NCBI GenBank assembly: GCA_973895155.1
Contig: OZ316899.1
Span: 4,464,001-4,528,000, forward strand
Reading direction: 5' to 3'
Origin: Marsupella aquatica
Taxonomy: Eukaryota > Marchantiophyta
DNA: 64,000 nt
Made by a program: the position numbers and the translations under genes. Under the pieces are notes generated by a model. The model had not been told where the DNA came from. It searched no databases and was given only the letters and a program-made list of their open reading frames with translations. Below, in pieces: positions 45,302 through 55,847 of this stretch (positions are counted from its first letter, which is position 1; every line of letters starts with the position of its first letter).

Positions 45302-48186
45302 CGTTATCAGCACGTAGCTCTCCACAAGCAACTTTCTTTGAGAAAAAGGCCACATTTACGTTAAATGTTCATAGATTTTACACATTTATTTCTCGATGGG
45401 AGGAGAATACGTTGAGAAATAGATTTCTCATTCTTTTGCTATGTTGCCCATTCTACTGCCCATTCTTCTGCCCATTGTTGCAAGGCTATGGACAATCGGG
45501 AAATTTTATTCAAGGAAATACAAACGAGGGCCAGCCAAAGAATGAATTTTGGAACTCAAATTTGGCTCAATGAGGAGTTAGGAAATAAGGAATAATTGAT
45601 TGGGTGTGCCCTCAGGTGTGTCCAAAGAGAGAATACGAGGATAAAGAACGTTGTTAATTGACAATTCTTCCCCCCCAACCAAATCCTTTGATGCCCTTCG
45701 CTCGACTATGACAGACGCATAGAGCAACACTATGCAAACTGGAACTATTAGTCAAATCTTCAAGGTGACATTGATATTGACGATATGTGGACCACACAGT
45801 TCAAATTAATCCCTTGGGAGACCCTGAACAGACCCGCACAACGCAAAGTATCGAATGGATAACAGTTATAACAGATTCAGTGGTTCACAAAATTAATACG
45901 CTCTCCAAGCTACCTTTGAGATTTGAAACTCACTGTCAAACATCACGGCGATTGAAGCACTTACAACCTGAGATTGAAGCATAAGGGCTTGAGTGCGATA
46001 GTAACAACAAAGGTATTGGGGGGGGGGGAATTAGGGAGTTCTTTTATTGTAAGTTGATCGAGAAGGGCTGCAGCACATGTGACTCGCTATTGCCTCCCAG
46101 AAGCAAAATATACTTTGGTCAGTAGAGAGAGACACGGCCCCGCGGACTTGATGCTGCCATTGCTCATCCCAAGTTTTTTGCCGAGGAAATGATATCAATC
46201 CAAACCTCATTCAATTTGCAAAGTTGAAGGGTCCCAGTGGATGAAACACTAGACGATAGCCTTTTGCCCTGCCCAAGCTTGCTCAAGAACCAATTTATTA
46301 GCCATCAACGGGACATCAAATTAGAGGAGAATTTGCTTCTTTTCCCCTATGGACCCTCAATAGGTGCCCCAACTGGTTACCATGATTTCAAAGTACGAGA
46401 CATAAGGACTGAAGGAGGAAACTGGCACAAAAGATAGAGTGAACACAAGAAACAACATCAAATTGGATAAGGTGTAGTGATGTGATAAGGACCAGTTTCT
46501 CCAAAAGCAAAAAGTGACCGACCAATAGAGAGAAGATTTCAAATCAAAGACAAAAATGCACATTAAATACAAAGGCAGCATTTGACGTAGTGAACAAGAG
46601 AGGAACAAGCAGTTATGTGACAAAAGCGCAACATTTGCCCCAATTCTGCACAAGAAAATCACAAAGGAAAGTCATTTCCCATCACTGCAACACATAACAA
46701 CAAAATTTGCCACTACAAAAAGAAAATTGCAATTGCATAATTAAGCCCTTAATTGGGTCATCAAAATGAATTAATGGGTGGTAATTAATTACTAATCAAA
46801 TGGGAAAACAAAAATCTACCCCACTATCCTATAAATCAAAATGTAACATTTCATAAATTTGAGATTGGAAACTTTATTTCACACTTCAATGAGTTTAAAT
46901 AGAAAAGGGGTAAACAAAAATGGCCTGAAATGAACAAGAGCATTTTAATTTTTTCCTCAATGATGAGAAACAAATGAATGCTAAGACACAATTAGTTGGT
47001 TTCCACGTATACCATACATCAAGAAGTAAAATGTGGACCAATACACAATTGAAGTATAAGTTGCTTGAATGGTATAACTTACATACTTATTAAAAAAGAG
47101 CAAATGTGTGGAACAAAATATGAAAGATGTATAAGAGGGAACAAACATGACATGGAACAATCATCCATTTGCCTGGCTGACATAAGCTATTACAATGAAA
47201 ACTCCCTACACCTCAATTTGAGGGGGACAAAATAATGATTGCCCCAATCATATAGCCCTTAAGGCATTCAAATATGAACTAGCAATACTAATTACTAATA
47301 CAAGGTATAGATAGAGGTTCACCCCCTATATCTAGTAGGGATAGTTGTTAAGCTTACCATGGAGGATATAGGGGCCAACCTCATATAAAATCTCTATATA
47401 TAAGGTATTTAGACATGACTTAAAATTTGGAATTCCAAGAAGGTGAAGAACGCGCATACAAATGAGAATTTGAGATTTGAGGGGGAGAGAAGTACACCCT
47501 CATACTCATATGCATCCATTGGATTATTTGAGCTTCATTTTGCAAATGATATCAATTGAGGAAGTCTCTTTAGCACATGCTATGAAATGAAGTGCACAAG
47601 TGCTCTGAGCACATGAAATACTGATGATGGCCAATCATGAAAAGTACTTCGTAAAAACAAATAAGATAAGTGGAGAGAAATTATCCTTGAGATTTGAAAA
47701 GCCTTTGATGGAAGTGTGTGAAAATCCCTAACACCACCATGGCTTTGCCACTACTACCTATGAACATGACATGTATATATGTTGGCCAACGATTTATATC
47801 ACATGGGAAATTTTCCACATATATGGATCCAAAGGGAAACTGAAGGCAATGGAATACCACCAAAAATGATGGAAAAAACTAACGTATACAAGTTGGTTGC
47901 AGAAAATGCACATCTGATTATAAACACCATGAATGAAAACTTGAGATCTAATGAAGAACACAAATGAAGACTCCCATGTGAAGGAAAAATGTGAGACCTT
48001 TCAGAGATAAAAACCCAAGATTCAAGTCTCTTCATGCTTCAAACCTCAAACTTCCCCCACATTAAGAGTTCATATGTGACTTACTCTCAATAGGGGAACA
48101 ATATATCTAAGACCAAATTTTAGATCTATATTTCCACCCCCCTTGAAACATATCCAAAATGACTATAAATGTAACATTGGTGGTGG

Positions 48187-48233
48187 CACTCTTTCCCTTA
48201 GAAGAAAGCAAGAGGGTTTTAGTGAGACCACAC
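48187..48233 (+). promoter_or_regulatory. conserved 3' motif of the non-autonomous element
   Basis: CACTCTTTCCCTTAG followed by GGGTTTTAGTGAGACCACAC, as in the copia elements of this window. Confidence 0.5.
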
Positions 48234-48332
48234 CAATGGATACCGTGTACTACATTGATCTATCATTTACAACTGGATGTTAACCTTAGTGTGGTTGCAT
48301 TATTTATCTATGATAAAACAACCAAGGGGGAG

Positions 48333-48509
48333 TGTTGTAACCCATAGGTTAGGTCAACATCCAATACTAGTTAGGGGATTAAGGTAGTTACTATAACTAC
48401 CACTACATGTATACATAGGGAGGTATTAGTAAACCCCCTAGGAATGGATGAACCTTAGTTGTTGGTGGACTTAACATTTTCTCTTTTGAATTATCTACAC
48501 CTCTCAACA
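48333..48509 (+). repeat. 3' LTR of the non-autonomous element
   Basis: Starts TGTTGTAACCC right after a polypurine tract and ends CTCAACA; CAAAC follows. Confidence 0.9.
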
Positions 48510-48712
48510 CAAACAATATATTGTTTCCAAGTTCAAAACAAATTGGTATTTCTCGAACCTGTGCCCCGAGGAATCCCCAAGCACCAATCTAAATTAGCAA
48601 TTCCATTAAATGAATAGTCCTAGTATATAACAAAATTAAACTCCTCACTTCCCCAACAGTCAGAATGGGCTATTTGACAAGGTCAACCCTCTCAAGATTG
48701 GGCAAACCTTGT

Positions 48713-49693
48713 TTAAATAGACCTAAAATAGATGTTTGCAAGACATGTACGGTTTTTCTTGTGTATGCCTCTTATAAAAGTCATCATAGGAACTTGTGAA
48801 TCAGTCTTGTGAGTGGCAATCAAGTATCGCCAGCCCCATCCATTTCCAACGCTTACCTTTTCATTTCCTACTACTCCCATGTACTCTTGTGTTGTGGAAG
48901 TAATCCGTTTGAGTAACTCTAGAGTGTTGTTGAAACCCTGACGTGCACCTTTCTCATTCCAAGTCTTCAAGCGAGGGTCCATACTGGTTAAATCAATTTG
49001 TTTTGGGAATGAGTTCACATCAATCCAGAGGTCAACACGGTTGCGAGCAGATAGAGAACTCTCCAACTTCTTCTACGTCAACATATGACAATTCACTGAT
49101 CTGGAATCCTAAACAAAGAAGGAAATCTATCTGAGGACGGGAGAGGCAAGTCCCACATTGAACCTTCAGCAACTCAGGTGGAGGGGGAAGTTGAGCAAAA
49201 GTTTTGTGCCCTTGGCTCTTGTGACACCTATTGTTTGGACAGAAGTAGAGCAGCTGATGGTGTGAAGACAATAATTGCAGCCCATGAATGGTGACTCCAA
49301 CAATTCCCCCTTTTGCGGATTTAAATCATGTCTCCTTGATGAGATTTTGACATTCATCTCTTTCAAAAACACTTCAGTCCACCAATCCATTGCAAACAGG
49401 TCCAACACCTCTCTTGCTACACCTTAGATACCAGGTCCCATAAGGAACATCAACCTCTTGGATGGGGATCCTTTGGGGGCATCCCGATGATCATCCCAAA
49501 CATCACGCAAAGGTTGTGTCCCCTTCTGGGTGATGTCATCCAATGTACAACTTGCATCATCACCATCATTGTTCAAAATGTAGATAACTCGAGGAAAACT
49601 CAGGCAGGATTCATCAAAGGGACACCATTTTTGAAGAAACCGTTGGCTCCAAACTAGACAACAATGCAGAACATGAGAGATACACTCAATCAA
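48713..49693 (-). pseudogene. unrecognised minus-strand reading frames
   Basis: Three frames in minus order (49693-49424, 49408-49166 / 49271-49032 and 49066-48713) have fairly even amino acid use. One includes FCPNNRCHKSQGHK with later CGTC (possible zinc ligands), and the last a segment reading VSVGNGWGWRYLIATHK. They could be exons of a captured or host gene, or part of the 3' LTR region of copia-4. I do not recognise a family. Confidence 0.25.
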
Positions 49694-49998
49694 ATACTAC
49701 ATCAACGAGACACTCCAAGTGGAGAAACTCCTAAAGGATCCATAGCATATGAGAATACATGTGAAGAATGAGGGAGAGAAATCTCTCTCTCCAACCTATA
49801 CCCCCCAAGGGGGACTAAGATGTTTGAGCCTAACTAGTCAATCTTATCCTAAACTAACCAAGGGCCAACTAACCATAGTAAGGCCAAACAACCAGAAGTT
49901 GGGAACTAGTCAGAGCCAATTCCTAACAATCTCCACCTTGACTCCGGTTCACACAATGAGTCGGGTGAAACACAATATGTAACAAAGTAACATATCTA

Positions 49999-50347
49999 CA
50001 TAGTCTCCAATTTGCCCCTAAAATTAACGATATCCACATAATGACTAAAGCTATTGGTAGGTAAAACTTTGGTAAGCATGTCTATTGCATTCTCCTCTGA
50101 AGCCACCTTCTCCAAAAACATCTGCTTTGTCTCAATCACCTTATGAAAGAAGTGATAACAAATATCAACGTGCTTTGTCTTGGCATGGAACACAGCTTCT
50201 TAGCCAAATGCAAAGCACTTTGACTATCACACAACAGCATCGGTCTTTTAGGTGAAAGACCCAAATCACTCACTAATCTTTGTAGCCAGATCAGCTCCTT
50301 GGTTGTCTCACAAGCAGCCATGTACTCAGCCTTAGTAGTAGACAATG
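49999..50347 (-). pseudogene. pol: copia-4 RNase H, second part
   Basis: TTKAEYMAACETTKELIWLQ and LLCDSQSALHLAKK (the CDxxSAxxLAKN-type motif of copia RNase H). The final part ends near 50000 with NAIDMLTKVLPTNSF. The first part lies across the insertion, from 51837 upward. Confidence 0.8.
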
Positions 50348-51831
50348 AGTCGCAGAACTCAACTACCTTAACACTTAGCTTTGGGGTTGTTGACTCCAGC
50401 GCCAAGCTCCCTAATGGTCCAAACCCAGAACCGCCATCTAGGGAGGACTTAGCAAAGGGAGACTTGTGGGCAATGGGGCGTGGCATTGGCAAAGGCAAGA
50501 CGCTAAGTTGATGACACACACTAAGAACTTAGACTAGCTGAGGGCTGGTCGGGTCAGGAGAAATGGGTCGGGCTCAGGGTTGACCGTCTGGACCCTTGGA
50601 TGGACTTTGAGTTTTGATGGCTTGAGTGAGAGCTCCTCTTGGGCCTAAGGCCAATGGAGTTGACTCCATGGGCAATGGAAATTTGGGCACAAGTTATGGC
50701 CCAATCCGGGGTTTGGCCGATCGGGGATTCCGGGTGACAATGGGATCTGAGGGCCTAGGCATGAGCACTGGGTTGGCCCAATCACAATGGGCTAAGGCAC
50801 TCCACTTACGGACACCTAGCTAGAAAGTTATGGGCATTGCCAGTTGGTGACGCGCCCAAACATGCGGGTTGGGGTCCAGGTGGGGGGCCAAAATTTGGGG
50901 ACCAAAATTGGTACAGGGGTGGCAGGTCTCTAGAATCATATATGAGGGGAGTGGTGTCTCCCTAGGGGCTAAGGGCGAGCCAAAGTCAAGAGTCGCGGTA
51001 ATCGTGACACTAAGGAAAAAGGCCAAACGGAAATGATGATAACTTCCCAACGAGAAGTTTGTTGGAGGACTTCTTGGGTGCGTTGGAAAGCTATCAAGGA
51101 GGAATACATACTCCTGAGATAATCTGGGTGTAGGGGTGCCATAAGTTCTTGGGGTTTGAGGGGGCTGTCTTGTCCGCTTGCCAATTCCTATTGAAACAGT
51201 AGCCAAGCCGCGTTCAGTCTCTCAAGGGAGTTTGCGTTGGGGAGGCAAGACCAAGTAGGCGTGGAGATTGAGTTCCAAGGGCACTTGGCCCCTAGACCAT
51301 TAGTGGGGCAAGAACCGGGAGTTGGTTGCTAGAGTCAGGGCCATTCAGGTCCCGACGTGTTGGGACAAGCTTGACAAGCTACGCTAATTGTGCCATGAGA
51401 ATGTCCTGGGGGTAGGGCGGTCAGTTGGTGATGGATAGGTACAAGGGGGAACCCGGGCTGCACCCAAGGAAGGGGTTGTTCTAAACAAACAATGGGTGTT
51501 GGTTTTGGTTCTGACTTATGGCATTGGGAGGACCTATCGTTGACCTACTTACCAATGTTTATTGAACTTGAGTTAGAATGCTAGACTTGGGAGATCTAGA
51601 TCTTGAGGGGTTACTTATCGAGATGTTTGGTTGCTTGTGCAGATAGTGAAGATTGTTGAGTAGCGGTCGTGTTGGAGAGAAAGTGCGGCTTTGTATGGGA
51701 GGGGCGGTAGGCGGTGCAAGGGGCACCAGGTTGCTTGCTCAAGGTATTTCATGGAGACATTTGGGCACCAAGGGCACTTAGGAATGGGTGTTGGGATTAG
51801 TGAGGGCGTTGGGTGGCTAGGGTCCACCACT
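50348..51831. mobile_element. 1484-bp insertion of unknown class in copia-4 RNase H, duplication CAATG
   Basis: CAATG lies on both sides (50343-50347 and 51832-51836), and removing one copy rejoins the RNase H codons in frame. The ends are AGTCGCAGAACTC and GGGTCCACCACT, a weak inverted repeat (AGTCG / AGTGG). The interior is G-rich on the plus strand (many GGGTCGGG and TGGGG stretches). No coding frame is convincing. The 5-bp duplication resembles that of LTR-type integration, but the ends are not TG...CA. Confidence 0.7.
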
Positions 51832-51836
51832 CAATG

Positions 51837-53240
51837 TGACACAGGATTGAGTTGTCGACTTCCAACTGATACAACCTCCACCCAGCATAAACACATAGTC
51901 TGTAGTAGACTTCTTGTTATCCAAGTTACCAACATAATCTGAATTTACAAAACCTTCCAACTCTAATGTAGACTCTGCTTTACCATCAAATAAAATCCCA
52001 CAATCTAAGGTACCTTTCAGATATTGCAAAACCCACTTCACTGCTTCCCAATTAAGCTTACCAGGGTTTGCCATAAATTTACTGAAAATGCTAACGGCAT
52101 GGGCAATGTCAAGTCTAGTGCATGTCATTGCATACATCAAACTACCCACAACACTATCATAGGGAACTTGTTCATTGCCAGTCTATCACTCTCACTAGAA
52201 GGACAATCATTTGTTGAGAGTTTGAAGTGGGGAGCCAACTATGGAGTACCAATTGGTTTTACATTCTCCATTCCATACTTGGCAAGTACCTTCTCCAAAT
52301 ACTGACCACCATATCCTCCATGTCACAATGAATCTCCATCCCTAGAATCATCTTGGCCTGACCTAAGTCCTTTGTTGAAAACTCCTTACTCAACATTCCT
52401 TTTAGATGGGCAACATCAGACTTATTTTCAGTCAAGATCAGCATGTCATCCACCTATAGTGTTAGCACAATGTAACCAAAGTGTGAGTAATTCTCCACCT
52501 TCATGTAAATATAACAATCATGTTCACTCCGTGTGAATCCCTGAGACAACATGAAAGAATCAAAATGCTTATTCCATTGGCTGAGACTCTATTTCAATCT
52601 ATATAACAAGCGTAAGAGCTTACATACCAAGTGTCTGGTCATCTTGTCAATAAAATATGGAGATTGAGTCATATAAATCTTCACATCAAGTAATCCATGC
52701 AGGAAAACAATAGTTACATCCATCTGATCTAACTCAAGATCATAGAATGCCACAATCGCAAGTAAATCACAGATAGTGGTGATTTTGACAATTGGTGAGA
52801 TATCTCCATGTAGTCCAAGCCCTCATTTTGGGTGTACCCTTTGGCCATGAGGCGTGCCTTGTAAGTGACATCTTGCTTCTTCTTGACAACCATCTACATG
52901 GAACCAGTGTCTTCTCGCAAGGCATGTCAGTTAAGCGCCAGATTGAATTCTTCTTCAAAGAATTCATCTCCTTCAACATTGCCTCCATCCACTTATCCTT
53001 ATCGCGAGAGGCCATAGCTTCTTCATAGCTAGAGGGGTCTACATCCTCAATGAGCAAAATAACACCAAGATCATCGGCGTGCTCAACAACATGAACACAA
53101 GGATTTTCAAAACCAAATCTATCAGGGAGTTGACCAAAATTGGCCCTTGTGGAGCGCCTTGGTTGAGGAAGTGCACCTCTACCAGAGGGACCAACAACTT
53201 CCTCATCACCACCAAGCTCCACAGCACTGGGTTCCTTCAC
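51837..53240 (-). pseudogene. pol: copia-4 reverse transcriptase and first part of RNase H
   Basis: Read right to left: DPSSYEEAMASRDKDKWMEAM (start of the RT region), PCRWLSRR..., VDDMLILTENKSDVAHLKGM with a TAG in place of the Tyr codon of the YVDD box (near 52457), SLMYAMTCTRLDIAHAVS (near 52140) and SKSTTDYVFMLGGGCISWKS before the insertion. Several stops make it inactive. Confidence 0.8.
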
Positions 53241-53459
53241 CTATTCCTACTGAATATCCTAGGGTTGTGACAACCATTCTTCATCAAAAACAACATTTAT
53301 GCTTGCAATTGATAGGATCCCACAATTTATAGCCCTTTGGCCCAAGACTAAAGCCTAAAAAAATACATTTCTTAGACTTGGGATCCAAATTAGACTTGTG
53401 TGTCTACTCAATGTCAACACAAGCAACACAACCAAAAACTTGTGAGTCTAGAGTAATTA

Positions 53460-54275
53460 GCAGGTCTCTTATACCATAACTCAAATGGAGTTTACATTAA
53501 CTTATTACTGTGCGGTGATAGATTGTAGATGTATGCAACTTGGTTGACAGCTTCAGCCCAAAAAAATTTGGGCAACTTGGACTTACATAGCATGTTGCAT
53601 GCTTTCTCTAGTAATGTTCAATTCAACCGTTCTGCAACACCATTCTGTTGCGGGGTCTCCAGTATAGTGTAATGATGCTTGAGGCCAAGGTCCCAACCAA
53701 ATTGATCAAACTCATTGCACTTATACTTGCCACCATTATCTGGCCGAACATACTTTCAACTCCTCCCCAATCTGTAGCTCCACCATGGCTTTCCATTCCT
53801 TGAAGATCTCAAATATTTGAGACTTCTCTTTTATGTAGAACAGCCAACATATTTGAGAGTAATCATGTATAAACATCACACAACATCTGGCTCCACCCAA
53901 CAACGGCTTTGGCGTTGGACCCCAAACATTTGAATGTACATACTCAAGAATCTCATGAGAATGGTATGAACTAGAACTGAAACTCACTCTCCTTTGCTTG
54001 CCAAAGATGAAATCTTTATAGAAAGAGAGTTTACTAAATTGAGCGCCTTGCAACAAATCTCTATTTGCCAAGGCTGCCAATCCTTTATCACTCAAGTGCC
54101 CCAATTGTGCATGCCACGGATCTATGGCTTGTGTGTAACTAGATGTTGAGGGTGCTTCAATTAAAGTAGTCGTAGATGGCCCTACGACAGATGTTGCCAT
54201 TCCATCTGAATGTTCCACTATAGAATCCACATGCTCCACTCTAGAAGGAATGATGTTTCCTTGCAAGATGTACAA
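53460..54275 (-). pseudogene. pol: copia-4 integrase
   Basis: WHAQLGHLSDKG supplies the H-x4-H pair. In the next segment the usual C-x2-C reads FYKDFIFGKQRRVSF, so both zinc Cys are lost. The core segment HSNVWGPTPKP has Asn where the first catalytic Asp is expected (HSDVxGP). The following core (FIHDYSQICWLFYIKEKS) is typical. The frame shifts repeatedly towards 53460. Confidence 0.75.
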
Positions 54276-54281
54276 ATTATT

Positions 54282-54640
54282 CTACCGTAGTGCCTCAATC
54301 AAAGATATATAATCTTTGATGGCAAAGAACGCACCATCACGTGTAATGAAATGAGATCCACCGGCTTCCAAAGCACCAAGAGAAATTAAGTTCTTAGAGA
54401 TGTCTAGTATGTGCCTGACTACTGTTAGTGCTCGCACAACACCATCAAACATCCAAAATTGGATAGTCCCCATGCCAATGATTGCACATTGAACATCATT
54501 TTGAATTTCCACAGTACCGGTCTAAGGTTGGTAAGTGGAGAAATACAATTGTGTTGGACACACGTGATAAGAGGAACCCAAATCCAAGAACCATTTATTG
54601 CCATACACAACATTCACAACACCAATACATAGCACTTTAG
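54282..54640 (-). pseudogene. pol: copia-4 protease and pre-integrase region
   Basis: The minus strand reads WFLDLGSSYHVC near 54580, the copia protease site with DLG instead of DSG. Then come HILDISKNLISLGALEAGG and FITRDGAFFAIK, the pre-integrase segment. Confidence 0.7.
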
Positions 54641-54699
54641 CAACATCCTCATTATCAACAATCACAATACCAGATGACAATGAGTACACACCATTGGAA

Positions 54700-55303
54700 G
54701 CAGGACACTTCTGCTTTGATAGAGAAGGACAATTCCACTTGGTGTGATTTAGATCTAGACTAATCTGTAGTACGCTCTATCAATTTGCCTCTAACCATTA
54801 AGGCAACAGACTCATTATCACGGCTAGGAAGTTGTTGCTTGCTCCATTCTGCAAGAATGGTAGCCTTCACCTCATCCAGCTTTAACATAGACTTATCATG
54901 TGTGATGATCGTCACCAACGTCAAATAGCTCTAAGGAAGAGACATCAATAGATGCATTGCAAGATACTGATCGATCAACTTGTCTTTTGCCGTGGTCACC
55001 TCGTGCACAATCTCATCAAAGAGACTAAGGTGATCATGCGTGTTTCCACCATCCTTCAACCTCAACCTGAATAGCCGCTCCAAGTGGTAAATGCAAGTAG
55101 TCAACAAAATACATTGGTATAGTTGAGCAAGCATATCCTGGATCTTATTGGCGTTACGACCCATCCCTGACACGTTCTTGAGAATTTGTTTGCCAAGAAC
55201 AACTCAATTATGCTACACACTTGCACTGACATGTCTTCCCACTCCTCATCTGTCACAGTCAAGGGCTTTGCTCCAGTGATGGTCTTCTCAAGACCCTGCT
55301 GGA
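54700..55303 (-). pseudogene. gag: copia-4 gag, second part
   Basis: Continues after the inserted unit with QQGLEKTITGAKP, EEWEDMSVQVCSIIELFLAN and HLERLFRLRLKDGGN, a UBN2/Retrotran_gag-like copia capsid. A Cys-rich remnant near 54705-54745 may be the zinc knuckle. Frameshifts are present. Confidence 0.65.
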
Positions 55304-55622
55304 TGTCACGCAATTGACATGGGTCTTAACACCAAAAATGTCACTATTGGGTGCCAAAATCATCTCCTTGTACCTGAGGATCACGAAGGGATGCTGTGAA
55401 GGCCGATAAACACCAGTTTATGCCCTTAACACCAGACTATCATAGCAAGACTCTGTCACACATCACCCAAGCTCAATCCCTAGGACCAAGGTTGGGAATC
55501 AGATCCTGTGCTCATGATAGTTCTGGTGAGAAGGGGTCTTCATATCGGGTATGTACACACAGGGCCTAGCGCTATGGTGCGCATATGTCTATACGTATGT
55601 TTATTGTCATAGGTATATTTCT

Positions 55623-55638
55623 ATTTTGTCGTCGGAAT
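55623..55638 (-). promoter_or_regulatory. conserved stem-loop (copy 5, decayed)
   Basis: The minus strand reads ATTCCGACGACAAAAT followed by AGAAATATACCTATGACA. The stem is weakened compared with 20444, but the downstream box is kept. Confidence 0.5.
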
Positions 55639-55826
55639 GTACCTATAAACTAGTGACTCCTGACTGATTCCCGACTTAGGGACTTCTAAGCCATTGCACC
55701 ACCACTCTGCCATTCCATTCTCAGCAATCAAAGCTATCACAGCCCTCACCCAACCCACTTCAATGCACCCGGTACACCTCTCAGTGGCGCTGCTAGTCCC
55801 ATCATACACTCAGATTGCCTCACACA

Positions 55827-55847
55827 CACACACACACACACATCCAT
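55827..55847. repeat. (CA)n microsatellite
   Basis: About ten CA units. Unit A has a shorter (TG)n at the matching place (22588-22602). Confidence 0.8.

Larger units (their letters stand above)
45125..48509 (+). mobile_element. short LTR retrotransposon without recognisable gag-pol (non-autonomous)
   Basis: Two 177-bp LTRs (45125-45301 and 48333-48509) are flanked by CAAAC (45120-45124 and 48510-48514). The primer binding site CGTTATCAGCACGT follows the 5' LTR, and AAGGGGGAG precedes the 3' LTR. The conserved 3' motif is present at 48187. The 3-kb interior has only short frames and no copia domain I can identify. It probably moves with copia enzymes supplied in trans. Confidence 0.88.

Noticed and set aside
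55827-55847. (CA)n stretch as a special regulatory site
   Set aside because: An ordinary microsatellite present at different length in the related unit.
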